NCBI RefSeq assembly: GCF_002007605.1 | Contig: NZ_CP019799.1 | Location: forward strand, 2,046,001 to 2,110,000 | Length of the DNA stretch: 64,000 bases | Direction of reading: 5' to 3' | From: Cellvibrio sp. PSBB023 | GTDB lineage: Bacteria > Pseudomonadota > Gammaproteobacteria > Pseudomonadales > Cellvibrionaceae | Shown here: one piece after another, positions 9,236 through 18,053 of the stretch | How positions within the stretch are numbered: position 1 is the stretch's first letter | How the letters are laid out: the number at the start of each line of letters is the position of its first letter | The notes under the pieces: model-generated | The model's input: only the letters and a program-made list of their open reading frames with translations | Told to the model about the DNA's origin: nothing | Database searches by the model: none | Translations under genes and position numbers: made by a program

Positions 9236-10738
9236 ATGACCTATCAGCTACTGCAACGCCCCGGAAAACTTGCGTTAACACTCAGCCTGCTGTTGCCGTT
9301 ATTGGTGGGCTGCACGACGAGCCAAGCGGTGGAAACACCGGCCTATCGCGGGGCCGCAACCCAGTCGAGCTTCAGCTCAGCCCAGTTGGATTCCCTGCTG
9401 GCGCCAATCGCCCTCTACCCGGATACAGTTTTATCCCACGTACTAATTGCTTCTACCTACCCCCTGGAAGTGGTGGAGGCTGACCGCTGGGCGCGTAACA
9501 ACACCCGCTACAAAGGTGATGATGCCGTCAATGCCGTGGACGGACGGGACTGGGACCCCAGTGTTAAAGCACTGGTCGCCTTTCCCGATATTTTAAAGCG
9601 CATGAGCGATGATCTGGATTGGACCCAACAATTGGGCGACGCTTTCCTCGCCGATGAAGAGCGGGTGATGGACAGTATCCAAAACCTGCGCAATCGCGCC
9701 TATGACTCCGGCAATCTGGACAAGGTGGAGCATGTGCGGGTAATCCGCGAAGAGCGAACCATTGTGATTGAGCCCTCGGTTGAGCGGGTGGTTTATGTGC
9801 CCGCCTACGATACCCGTGTGGTCTATGGCAGTTGGTGGTGGCCAGACTACCCACCAGTGTATTGGCACTACCCCAGCAGCTATGTGTTTGTATCCGGCTT
9901 TTATTGGGGTCCACGGGTTTACCTTGGTCCGCGCTTTTATTTCAGCGCAGTACACTGGCATCAACGCCGGGTCGTAGTGGTTGATCACCACCATCATCAC
10001 CGTTTTTACGACAGCCGCAGCGTAGTGCGCTATCAAAATGCCCGTCATTGGCACCATAACCCGGTACACAGACGGGGCGTAGCCTATTACGACAATAACA
10101 CTCGCGAGCGTTTCAATAGCCCGCGGGAAAGCTATCGCGATACCCGTGAATATCGCAGCAATCTGCGCGATGGCAACCAGATCGCCCCTAACCGTGCACG
10201 GGATCAACGTCAGGGCCGCGATGCGCAATTCCAACAACAACTGGAACGCCGTCAGGCAGGCCCCATGGGCGGCAATGATGCCAGGGCACGCATCTACGGT
10301 AATGATGAGCAGCGCAACCAGCCGCGCGCCGACCAGTTGCGTGAACGAATGACAGAGCGCCGCGAACAATTCAACACCACACCCAATCGGGGTGATGATC
10401 AACGGGCGCGCAACCCGCAACCGGAGCGCCAGGAGCGGCTCATTGAACGACGCGAAAGTCGCCCGGAAACATCCATTAACAGAACCCAGCAGCCGGAGTA
10501 TCGCGCCCAACCCGGTGTACAGTCTACGCAAGAGCGGCAACGTATTTACCGCACCGAGCAACCAAACCGGCAGCAAGACATTAACAGTAACCGTGTTGAG
10601 CGGATTCAATCACCGCGCGCGCAACCTATTGAGCGCAGCCAACCGCGCTTTCAAAACAACGAACGCCGCGATACACCACGGGTAGAACGCAGTGGTGGCG
10701 ATAACCGCGCCAGTATGCGCGGCGAGCGCGAACGTTAA
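9236..10738 (+). CDS. DUF3300 family lipoprotein with histidine-run and Arg/Gln-rich tail
   Basis: 500 residues from the ATG at 9236. A GTG 21 bp upstream is possible, but the signal peptide fits the ATG. The lipobox LLVGC places the lipidated Cys at 26. Residues about 45-240 form the DUF3300 domain (LLAPIALYPDTVLSHVLIAS, then VVYVPAYDTRVVYG) and an aromatic stretch rich in Tyr, Trp and Pro. A five-His run is at about 251-255. The last 230 residues are low-complexity Arg, Gln, Asn and Glu, probably disordered. DUF3300 has no established function. The His run could bind metal, but that is inference. A hairpin follows the stop. Confidence 0.8.
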   Translation: MTYQLLQRPGKLALTLSLLLPLLVGCTTSQAVETPAYRGAATQSSFSSAQLDSLLAPIALYPDTVLSHVLIASTYPLEVVEADRWARNNTRYKGDDAVNAVDGRDWDPSVKALVAFPDILKRMSDDLDWTQQLGDAFLADEERVMDSIQNLRNRAYDSGNLDKVEHVRVIREERTIVIEPSVERVVYVPAYDTRVVYGSWWWPDYPPVYWHYPSSYVFVSGFYWGPRVYLGPRFYFSAVHWHQRRVVVVDHHHHHRFYDSRSVVRYQNARHWHHNPVHRRGVAYYDNNTRERFNSPRESYRDTREYRSNLRDGNQIAPNRARDQRQGRDAQFQQQLERRQAGPMGGNDARARIYGNDEQRNQPRADQLRERMTERREQFNTTPNRGDDQRARNPQPERQERLIERRESRPETSINRTQQPEYRAQPGVQSTQERQRIYRTEQPNRQQDINSNRVERIQSPRAQPIERSQPRFQNNERRDTPRVERSGGDNRASMRGERER

Positions 10739-10748
10739 TCGCCTTGAA

Positions 10749-10773
10749 GATGGCGCCTGCACAGGGCGCCATC
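10749..10773 (+). terminator. Hairpin after the DUF3300 gene
   Basis: Arms GATGGCGCC and GGCGCCATC (9 bp) enclose a 7-nt loop. No T-run follows, so it may be a weak terminator or an mRNA-stabilising hairpin. Confidence 0.5.
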
Positions 10774-10901
10774 GCACTACTCCCGTCTCACCTATCTTCT
10801 TCTGCATTTACCTGTGCAAGCACTTCGCCAGCTTTTATACTACTGCAACATTGTTGAACCACACTGGCTTCACCTCACGTACAACAGAGCGTTTCACCTC
10901 C

Positions 10902-11459
10902 ATGCAAAAACGTGCACACCCCTTTCGACTGCTGGCGCTACTGGCGCTGGTCGCCTCCTTGTTCGCCTGTACCTCCACCCATCGCGCCGCACAAGACCCA
11001 TGGCCTGAGCGCATGCCATCCCGCGCTTATTTTGTGAAGGTTTACGAGGCAGACAAAATCAATAAACAAATCCAAACCCAGGATGAATACCTCACCTGGA
11101 TCTTGCGTTTCTATAAAGGATGGGAGCTGTACCGACGCGGCTGGATCAAAATGACCGATGAATTGGTCGCCCAGGTGAATGACCCGCAGCAAGTGGAAGA
11201 GATTCGCTACAAAATCGACCGTATAGGCCGCTTGGTGTCAGGGGAGTGGGCGAAAAAATCCAATACACGCACTATTTATTTGCGCCATGTATCCATTTGG
11301 GGCAACGCGCTCCTGGAGTCTTTGGATCGCGATGAGGCGCTACCGCTGATTAATCGGGTTAACAACGATGTGGATGACCTGCTAGCCCATAAAATTAGTC
11401 CGGATGTCATCACCGCCAACCGCTATTTTCCCGTCAGCGAAGACGATCCGTTTTTATAA
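10902..11459 (+). CDS. Small lipoprotein of unknown function
   Basis: 185 residues from the ATG at 10902, the first start that gives a proper lipoprotein signal: basic MQKRAHPFR, a hydrophobic core, and LFAC with Cys at 23. The frame is open further upstream but that part overlaps the preceding hairpin and looks non-coding. The mature part is helical and charged, with no family I recognise; it contains YLTWILRFYKGWELYRRGWIK near 60-80 and a conserved-looking EEIRYKIDRIGRLVSGEW segment. It is 164 bp after the DUF3300 lipoprotein on the same strand, so a shared envelope role is possible but unproven. Confidence 0.7.
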   Translation: MQKRAHPFRLLALLALVASLFACTSTHRAAQDPWPERMPSRAYFVKVYEADKINKQIQTQDEYLTWILRFYKGWELYRRGWIKMTDELVAQVNDPQQVEEIRYKIDRIGRLVSGEWAKKSNTRTIYLRHVSIWGNALLESLDRDEALPLINRVNNDVDDLLAHKISPDVITANRYFPVSEDDPFL

Positions 11460-11472
11460 TCTACCGATAAAC

Positions 11473-11502
11473 ACAGGCTGCCAAACGGATGCGGCAGCCT
11501 GT
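11473..11502. terminator. Convergent hairpin between the lipoprotein and M50 protease genes
   Basis: Perfect 10-bp arms ACAGGCTGCC and GGCAGCCTGT with a 10-nt loop lie between two convergent stop codons. Neither side has a strong T-run, but the position suits a shared terminator. Confidence 0.6.
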
Positions 11503-11508
11503 CATGCA

Positions 11509-12627
11509 TCAAGACGCAAGCACTTTGATCGCAATTTCCGAACCGGGTAGCGCATCGGCGGCGATTAACAAAATCATCCCGATAAACAACCCCACTACCG
11601 CCAAGTACCACAATACCGAAAACCAGATACCGTAGCGGGTAAGCGGCGGTATATCTTCCGCCAGCCCTACGCGCCAACCGGCGAGAATATCAATCACTCC
11701 CAGAACAATAAAAAAGGTGATGAAGTACAAACCCAGCTTCCAGGCCACCACAAAACACAATGCGGAAATGACCAGCAACGCAACCAGCGCCAAATAATTA
11801 CGCCCGGAAAACACCAGCGATTTGACTACACGCCCGCCATCGAGCGGATGCACGGGAATCAAATTAAATAGATTCAGCAGCGCGCTGGTGGAAGCTACCA
11901 ATCCGGCAAAATGACTATCGGTCACCAGATAAACAATGTAAAAAGCCACGGTCAGGACCAAGCCAAATACCGGCCCCATCATCGAGATATACACATCCTG
12001 CCAGCGGGTTTTAGGCATATCGCCCACTGCCAAACCACCCACAAAGGGAATCAGGTACATACCCTTGGTGGGCAGGCCGCATTTTTTCATCGCACGTAAA
12101 TGGCCGTACTCATGGAATACCAATACACCCACCAGTGCCAGTGCAAACTCCAGGGTAAACATCACGCTGTACACCGCAACCGAGGCCGCCATCAAGGCGA
12201 CTTTTACCACTTGCGCTGCTTTTAAAAACTTAAAGGCAATCAAACCAATGGATAACCAGGAATTGCTTTTGTCAGGTGCCGGAGCCGCTGGTGCACCGCC
12301 CTCGCCTGCCAACGCCGCTTGTTGTGCGGCAAACGCCTGGGCTGCAGATTGCTGCTCAGCCGACACCAGTGCGCGCCCTTCCAACACTTGCGCATCGTTA
12401 ACCCATAATTCGTAATTCACATCACCCGCACGCAGGTTAAGTACATACACCAATTTCACCGCACCCAGATCAGCCAATACAAATTCATGCGTACTGGCAA
12501 TACCAAAATGGCGCGCACTGGATACTAGCTGACCATCGACAGCCACTTGTTCCTCTCCTGTTGCCGGAGTGGCCGCCACCGCAAATTCATGACCAGCGTA
12601 ACCAAACGAAAATAACTGCATAAACAT
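11509..12627 (-). CDS. M50 family membrane zinc metalloprotease (site-2 protease type)
   Basis: 372 residues from the ATG at 12627 (AAGAGAA just upstream). Residues 1-120 are a soluble domain (beta-rich start, then an Ala/Gln-rich linker). The remainder has about six membrane helices. The zinc and catalytic motif HEYGH is at about 172-176, and the second-site motif NLIPVHPLDGG at about 256-265 supplies the Asp ligand. Site-2 proteases cut membrane-embedded substrates such as anti-sigma factors. No PDZ domain is apparent, and no anti-sigma gene is adjacent, so the substrate is unknown. The added cytoplasmic-looking N-terminal domain may be regulatory. Confidence 0.83.
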   Translation of the reverse strand: MFMQLFSFGYAGHEFAVAATPATGEEQVAVDGQLVSSARHFGIASTHEFVLADLGAVKLVYVLNLRAGDVNYELWVNDAQVLEGRALVSAEQQSAAQAFAAQQAALAGEGGAPAAPAPDKSNSWLSIGLIAFKFLKAAQVVKVALMAASVAVYSVMFTLEFALALVGVLVFHEYGHLRAMKKCGLPTKGMYLIPFVGGLAVGDMPKTRWQDVYISMMGPVFGLVLTVAFYIVYLVTDSHFAGLVASTSALLNLFNLIPVHPLDGGRVVKSLVFSGRNYLALVALLVISALCFVVAWKLGLYFITFFIVLGVIDILAGWRVGLAEDIPPLTRYGIWFSVLWYLAVVGLFIGMILLIAADALPGSEIAIKVLAS

Positions 12628-12713
12628 CAATTCTCTTAATCAGAATCATCAATATACTGTGATGAAAATTCACTACCAACAGCCTTGCTAACCTAGCGGC
12701 GCATTGTACACAC

Positions 12714-14195
12714 CTAATCCAATACCTGTTGTTTTATAGCCAGGGCCAAACCCGCTAACCCTTGTTCCAGTTCTTGCTGATTCAAACTCGCATAACCTAA
12801 ACGCAATGCGGGAATTGTTTTTCCTGGCCCGGAAAACCATTGCCCTGGCAATATCGCCACCCCCTGATTCAAAGTGTCACGCTGCAATTGCAACATATCA
12901 AGCCGCGCATCCAGAACTAACCACAAAGCCAACCCACCTGGAGGAACAGTGAACACCGCTTCCGGAATAATCTCGCGCACACGCTTAACCGCATAGTCGC
13001 GTCGCTCTCGATAGATTTTTAATGCACGCCGCACATGCCGTTTTATTTCCCCGCTACGCATCAATTCAGCAACAGCCAATTCAGTCAGGGAATTTCCTTG
13101 CCGATCAATCAAAATAATGTCGCGCACACAACGATTAATCACCAACTCCGGCGCAGCGATATAACCCAGTCGCAACCCCGGCGCGAGCACTTTGGATAGC
13201 GAGCCGATGTGAATCACACGACCATCAGTATCCATACTTGCCAGTGGCAACATCGGGCTGTGGGAAAAATGAAATTCATGATCGTAATCATCTTCAATAA
13301 TCACAAAATCATGCTGCCGCGCCAATTCCAGTAATCGAATGCGTCGCTCAACGGAAAGCATGACAGTGGTGGGAAATTGATGGTGCGGTGTGGTGTAAAC
13401 CGCACTCACTTTTCGCTGCAAACAAAGCGCTTCCAAGGCATCCAAATCCATTCCAGCGTGGTCCAGTGGAACATACTCAAGCGCTATGCCACAGGAGATA
13501 AATGCTTCGCGCGCAGGTGGATACCCGAGTTCTTCCATCACGACACAGCCCTCAGCTGAGGCAAGTAACCGTGCGCTGAGATAAATCCCCATCTGGCTAC
13601 CGCGCACAACACAAATATGCGTTTCCGAAACACTCATGCCACGCTCGGTGCGCAACATATCGGCAATCGCTTCGCGCAATAATTGACTCCCGCGCGGATC
13701 ATCATACGCAAGTCGATTAGCGCGCGCAGAAAATACCAGCGCTCGGCGATATGCACGCGACAACACATCAAAAGGCACCAGACGCGCATCGGGCACACCG
13801 TCGCTAAAACGGATAATGCCTGGCAGATTCATCGCCAAATCACCATAGGGCCACATATTGTTTTCAGGCAAGGTGTACGCAAAAGATGGCGCTGCCTGAA
13901 GTGCATTCGGGCTTTCTTTTTTCTCCGGCAGCAGCGGCAAATATGCCGAGACAAAAGCACCACGTCGCGCTTGTGTTTCAATCCAACCTTGTGCCTGCAA
14001 TTCATCATAAGCCTGCACTACCGTCTTGCGGTTGAGTGACAGCGCCTCAGCAATTGTGCGGCTACCGGGTAAAGCGCTACCCGGCAGCAAACGCCCACGC
14101 TGGATTTCCTGAGTGATCGCTTGTACCAGCTGCAAATGCAGTGGCACACCTGCCGTCCGCTCCAATACCAGAGTCAAGTACCAATTCCGTAACAT
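12714..14195 (-). CDS. MocR-type transcription regulator (GntR winged helix plus aminotransferase fold)
   Basis: 493 residues from the ATG at 14195, which follows GAGGTGG; an ATG 21 bp upstream lacks a site. The N-terminal winged helix (about 10-75) includes GSALPGSRTIAEAL and LNRKTVVQAYDEL. The remainder is a fold-type I aminotransferase-like domain with YTTPHHQFPT, IEDDYDHEF and the PLP-lysine region IGSLSKVLAPGLRLGYI. MocR proteins use PLP or an amino compound as effector. The gene is divergent from the aldolase/DapA pair with 120 bp between starts, so it probably controls them and itself. The effector is unknown. Confidence 0.88.
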   Translation of the reverse strand: MLRNWYLTLVLERTAGVPLHLQLVQAITQEIQRGRLLPGSALPGSRTIAEALSLNRKTVVQAYDELQAQGWIETQARRGAFVSAYLPLLPEKKESPNALQAAPSFAYTLPENNMWPYGDLAMNLPGIIRFSDGVPDARLVPFDVLSRAYRRALVFSARANRLAYDDPRGSQLLREAIADMLRTERGMSVSETHICVVRGSQMGIYLSARLLASAEGCVVMEELGYPPAREAFISCGIALEYVPLDHAGMDLDALEALCLQRKVSAVYTTPHHQFPTTVMLSVERRIRLLELARQHDFVIIEDDYDHEFHFSHSPMLPLASMDTDGRVIHIGSLSKVLAPGLRLGYIAAPELVINRCVRDIILIDRQGNSLTELAVAELMRSGEIKRHVRRALKIYRERRDYAVKRVREIIPEAVFTVPPGGLALWLVLDARLDMLQLQRDTLNQGVAILPGQWFSGPGKTIPALRLGYASLNQQELEQGLAGLALAIKQQVLD

Positions 14196-14315
14196 TGTCC
14201 ACCTCGCACACCCCATCTGGACCAGTAATATTTTTAAAACTGGACGATTAAGGGAGCCAGAAAAAATCGCACTATTACTGCCAACAGACCTTACGTCAAC
14301 CCTGAGGAGCAGAAA

Positions 14316-15098
14316 ATGGCGAACACCCTTGATACCCCCAAAGATGAATTAATTCTCCAGTCGCAACAAAAGATGGAACAGTTTTTATCGCTGCCCCAAT
14401 GGAGCACGCGGGAAAAATTAGCGCTCAGTTGCCGTATTTTATTTGATGCCGGGCACGACTCCGGCCTCGCTGGTCAGATCACCGCCCGCGCCGACGAACC
14501 GGGCACCTATTACACACAACAGTTGGGGCTGGGGTTTGATGAAATCACTGCATCCAATTTGTTACTGGTGGACGAAGACCTCAACCGCCTTGACGGCGCA
14601 GGCATGCCCAATCCTGCCAACCGTTTCCATACTTGGGTATACCGCCGCTATCCGGACATAAAGTGCATTATCCATACGCATCCGTTTCACGTTGCCACAC
14701 TCTCCATGCTCGAAAAGCCGCTGGTGATTTCACACATGGATACCACGCCACTCTTTGATGACTGCGCATTTCTTGATAAGTGGCCAGGCATTCCTGTGGG
14801 CAACAGCGAAGGCCAAATGATTTCTGAAGCATTAACCAACAAGCGCTGCTTATTTCTCGCGCATCACGGCTTGTTAGTCACTGGTCGAACCGTAGAAGAA
14901 GCATTAATGCTTGCACATTTATTCGAGCGCGCTGCACGCATGCAACTCGTCGCAATGGCAGCAGGCAACATCCAACCCATTGATGAAAGTCTTGCAAAAG
15001 AAGCCCACGACTGGACATCAACACCCAAGCGTCATCAAGCTTTTTTTGCCTATTACGCACGCCGCACATTGCGCAAACACAGTGACTGCCTGCAATAA
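14316..15098 (+). CDS. Class II aldolase/adducin family protein
   Basis: 260 residues, start fixed by GAGGAG 8 nt upstream. The fold is visible from the zinc-binding segment CIIHTHPFHVATLS (about 112-125) and the second histidine pair in FLAHHGLLVTG (about 182-192). Members include fuculose- and ribulose-phosphate aldolases and epimerases, but also decarboxylases and enzymes acting on unphosphorylated hydroxy acids. Together with the adjacent DapA-family lyase and the divergent MocR regulator it suggests a catabolic unit for an amino- or keto-acid sugar. The substrate cannot be read from sequence. Confidence 0.82.
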   Translation: MANTLDTPKDELILQSQQKMEQFLSLPQWSTREKLALSCRILFDAGHDSGLAGQITARADEPGTYYTQQLGLGFDEITASNLLLVDEDLNRLDGAGMPNPANRFHTWVYRRYPDIKCIIHTHPFHVATLSMLEKPLVISHMDTTPLFDDCAFLDKWPGIPVGNSEGQMISEALTNKRCLFLAHHGLLVTGRTVEEALMLAHLFERAARMQLVAMAAGNIQPIDESLAKEAHDWTSTPKRHQAFFAYYARRTLRKHSDCLQ

Positions 15099-15141
15099 CT
15101 CCAATCCATTTTTTAACACACCGCCATCAGAGGATATTTTT

Positions 15142-16041
15142 ATGAAGCAAACATCAACGCAATTCAAAGGCATTATTACCTACCCCATCACGCCTTATTT
15201 ACCAACGGGTGAAATTGATCTTAAAACCTTGAATCAATTAATTGAGAAATTGGTCAGTAATGGTTCACATGCCATTGCACCTTTAGGCAGCACCGGCGAA
15301 AGCACTTATTTAAATGATGAAGAGTGGACTGATGTTGCCCTGGCAAGTATTAAAGCCGTTGCCAAACGCTTGCCCGTTATTGTTGGAGTGTCAGATCTCA
15401 CCACGGCAAACGCGATAAAAAGAGCGAAGATTGCGGAAAAGGCTGGTGCTGATGCCATTATGGTTTTACCAGTTTCTTACTGGAAATTATCCAACAATGA
15501 AATTTTTAACCATTACGCAAAAATTGCCGATGCGGTTTCACTACCGATTATGGTGTACAACAATCCCGCTACCAGCGGTATTGATATGTCGCCGGAATTG
15601 ATTGTGCAAATGTTTAGGGCTATCGACAATATCACCATGGTAAAAGAAAGCACTGGCGATATTCAGCGTATGCATAAAATTCGTGTACTGGCCGATAATC
15701 AACTACCGTTTTATAACGGCAGTAATCCTCTTGCACTGGAAGCCTTTGCCGCCGGTGCAAGTGGCTGGTGCACTGCCGCACCTAACATCATTCCACAATG
15801 GCCATTAAAACTGTATGAGGCTTTCCAAAATAACGATCTCCCTCTCGCACGCGATGTTTTTTATAAACAATTACCGCTACTGGAATTTATTTTAAAAGGC
15901 GGGTTGCCCACCACAATTAAGGCTGGCCTTAAGCTACAGGGCTTAAATGCAGGTGCGCCACGCCTGCCATTACAACCATTGGACGAAGCCGGTAGTAGAA
16001 AACTGGAAACGCTATTGGGCGATTTGAAAAAACTGTGTTAA
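15142..16041 (+). CDS. Dihydrodipicolinate synthase (DapA) family lyase
   Basis: 299 residues from the ATG at 15142, preceded by AGAGGA at 7 nt; the frame is open upstream into the aldolase gene but that part is unlike the family. Family marks are GSTGEST near 45-51, the catalytic Tyr in MVYNNPATSG (about 137-146) and the Schiff-base Lys in MVKESTGD (about 166-173). The family makes or breaks C-C bonds with pyruvate: DHDPS, N-acetylneuraminate lyase, KDG aldolase and 5-keto-4-deoxyglucarate dehydratase. Its place behind a class II aldolase and MocR regulator favours catabolism over lysine synthesis. A hairpin follows. Confidence 0.85.
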   Translation: MKQTSTQFKGIITYPITPYLPTGEIDLKTLNQLIEKLVSNGSHAIAPLGSTGESTYLNDEEWTDVALASIKAVAKRLPVIVGVSDLTTANAIKRAKIAEKAGADAIMVLPVSYWKLSNNEIFNHYAKIADAVSLPIMVYNNPATSGIDMSPELIVQMFRAIDNITMVKESTGDIQRMHKIRVLADNQLPFYNGSNPLALEAFAAGASGWCTAAPNIIPQWPLKLYEAFQNNDLPLARDVFYKQLPLLEFILKGGLPTTIKAGLKLQGLNAGAPRLPLQPLDEAGSRKLETLLGDLKKLC

Positions 16042-16051
16042 CCGTGCAAAC

Positions 16052-16077
16052 AGAAAGGAGCTATATGGCTCCTTTCT
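16052..16077 (+). terminator. Terminator-like hairpin after the DapA-family gene
   Basis: Arms AGAAAGGAGC and GCTCCTTTCT (10 bp, perfect) enclose the loop TATATG, 10 bp past the stop. A T-rich tail (ACTGTTT) follows. Confidence 0.65.
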
Positions 16078-16199
16078 ACTGTTTAATCACTGCTTAAGCC
16101 CTATCAAAAAGCCCAACCCAACGGTAAAACTGGAAATCCCCCTGCCATAACGCATACACTGTCTGCCTTTTCCGCATACACCTTGGCTAAAGGTCTCCT

Positions 16200-17030
16200 A
16201 TGTTACAAATCGGCAAGCAAAACCGCTTAAAAATCATTAAACGTACCGATTTTGGTCTTTTTCTAGACGGTGGCAAGTACGGCAATATTTTGTTGCCCAA
16301 ACGTTATGCCACCATTGAAATGAATATCGGTGATGAGCTGGACGTATTTATTTACCTGGACTCTGACGATTGCATCATCGCTACCACACTCACGCCAAAA
16401 GCGATGGTCGGCGAATGTGCTTTTTTGGAAGTCAAAGAAGTGAATAATGTGGGCGCCTTTTTGGATTGGGGACTGCCTAAAGATTTGCTGGTGCCCTACG
16501 GCGAACAACACAAACCTATGGAAGTGGGCCGCTCTTATGTGGTGTGTATTTACCAGGATGAATACACTGGCCGCATCACCGCCTCGTCTCGCCTGAATCG
16601 CCACCTTGAGGAGCGCGCCAGCGGTTTGCGCGCGCAACAAGCCGTTGACTTGATTATTTGCGGTCGCAGCGATATGGGTTACAAAGCGGTTGTCAATCAC
16701 ACTCACCTCGGGCTTATTTTCCGCGATGATGCTTTTCGTACGTTGCTATACGGTGAAAAGGTCAAAGGTTATATCAAAGCCATTCGCGCTGATCGCAAAA
16801 TCGATTTGAGTTTGCAAAAACACGCGCGCGATACTAAAGAAGATTTAGCAGAAAAAATCCTCAGTGATCTGCAACAAAAAGGTGGCGTTTCCTATTTGAC
16901 GGATAAGAGCGACCCGGATTCAATTTACAAAGCGTTTAACGTGAGTAAAGGCAACTACAAAAATGCCCTGAGTTTGCTCTATAAACAGCGAAAAATTCTG
17001 ATTGAAAAAGACAAGATTACACTCGTATAA
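16200..17030 (+). CDS. cvfB: CvfB-like S1-domain RNA-binding protein (YitL family)
   Basis: 276 residues, normal length for the family. The protein contains successive S1-like barrels: about 1-60 (RTDFGLFLDGGKYGNILLP), about 70-130 (VNNVGAFLDWGLPKDLLVP) and about 145-210. A C-terminal winged helix (about 220-275) contains YKAFNVSKGNYKNALSLLYK. In Staphylococcus CvfB binds RNA and affects virulence-factor expression; the role here is unknown. It follows the preceding terminator by 120 bp and the oxidoreductase gene follows after 27 bp, so those two are probably co-transcribed. Confidence 0.88.
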   Translation: MLQIGKQNRLKIIKRTDFGLFLDGGKYGNILLPKRYATIEMNIGDELDVFIYLDSDDCIIATTLTPKAMVGECAFLEVKEVNNVGAFLDWGLPKDLLVPYGEQHKPMEVGRSYVVCIYQDEYTGRITASSRLNRHLEERASGLRAQQAVDLIICGRSDMGYKAVVNHTHLGLIFRDDAFRTLLYGEKVKGYIKAIRADRKIDLSLQKHARDTKEDLAEKILSDLQQKGGVSYLTDKSDPDSIYKAFNVSKGNYKNALSLLYKQRKILIEKDKITLV

Positions 17031-17057
17031 CCGCAACAATCGACGACTCGACTTACC

Positions 17058-18053
17058 ATGAATAGCAACGAAATTATCCGCTGGGGCATTATCGGGGTTG
17101 GCAGTGTTTGCGAAGTAAAAAGCGGCCCCGGGTTTTATAAAAACCCTAATTCACAATTGCTGGCCGTTATGCGCCGCGACTTGGAAAAAGCCCGCGACTT
17201 TGCAACGCGCCACAAGGTTCCGCTCTGGTACGACAACGCCGATACGCTGCTGAATAATCCCGATATCGATGCGGTTTACATCGCCACACCACCAGCGCAA
17301 CACAAAGACTATGCGCTGGCGGCACTCGCGGCAGGCAAAGATGTGTACATCGAGAAACCCGTTACCCTCAATGCAGACGAATGCAAACAATTGATTGCTG
17401 CCGCGGCACAAAGTAATAACAAAGTCTGTGTTGCCCATTACCGCCGTGCGCTGCCATTTTTTGTACACATTGGCGAATTACTTCGCGCGGGCGCCATAGG
17501 CACACCACTGCTTGCGCGCATTGAAATGTTACGCCCAGCACCAGAAACACCTTATAGCGATGACAATTGGCGACTAAACCCAGCGGTTTCCGGCGGTGGT
17601 TTATTCCATGATTTGGCACCACACCAATTGGATTTACTCTTGCACTGGTTTGGCGGCGTACAAACTGCCAGCGGAATAGCGCTCAACCAACGGCAATTAA
17701 GTGCGGCAGACGATCTAGTGCAAGGCTGGGCACAATTGGCCTCGGGCCTTGTTGTGCAGGGGCGCTGGCATTTTGCCTTGGCGCCTATGCACAAGCGCGA
17801 CCAAGGTGAAATTATCGGCACTCTGGGTAGCATTCACTTCAGTTTTTTTGGCGATGCCACACTTCAATTAATTGATAACAATGGCGAACGCACTATTACA
17901 CTCAGCCACCCCGAGCATGTACAACAGCCATTAATTGCACAAGTAAACGACTATTTCCGCGGCAACGGCGCCAACCCTTGCAGTTTGCAAGATGCGTTAG
18001 CCGTTATGGAATTGATGGATTGTTTTAGTCAGACCACTAAGCAGGCGGGTTAA
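17058..18053 (+). CDS. Gfo/Idh/MocA family NAD(P)-dependent oxidoreductase
   Basis: 331 residues. The N-terminal Rossmann domain begins WGIIGVGSVCEV (about 9-20), then DAVYIATPPAQHKDYA (about 72-87) and the family motif EKP near 97. The C-terminal alpha/beta domain contains GGGLFHDLAPHQLDLLLHW (about 177-195), with the catalytic His typical of the family. Substrates are usually sugars, inositols or trans-dihydrodiols; the specific one is unknown. Its last 17 bp overlap the 3' end of the DUF1415 gene on the other strand, so transcripts converge here. Confidence 0.86.
   Translation: MNSNEIIRWGIIGVGSVCEVKSGPGFYKNPNSQLLAVMRRDLEKARDFATRHKVPLWYDNADTLLNNPDIDAVYIATPPAQHKDYALAALAAGKDVYIEKPVTLNADECKQLIAAAAQSNNKVCVAHYRRALPFFVHIGELLRAGAIGTPLLARIEMLRPAPETPYSDDNWRLNPAVSGGGLFHDLAPHQLDLLLHWFGGVQTASGIALNQRQLSAADDLVQGWAQLASGLVVQGRWHFALAPMHKRDQGEIIGTLGSIHFSFFGDATLQLIDNNGERTITLSHPEHVQQPLIAQVNDYFRGNGANPCSLQDALAVMELMDCFSQTTKQAG

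Noticed and set aside
9593-10609. A 338-codon open frame antisense to the DUF3300 gene
   Set aside because: It is a by-product of the repetitive Arg/Gln codon use of the sense gene. The protein resembles no family, lacks a ribosome site and has implausible composition.
10692-10901. Longer N-terminus for the second lipoprotein
   Set aside because: The extension overlaps the preceding gene and its hairpin and would bury the lipoprotein signal that begins at 10902.
14911-15141. Longer N-terminus for the DapA-family lyase
   Set aside because: It overlaps the aldolase coding region in another frame and is unlike the family. A good ribosome site precedes the ATG at 15142.
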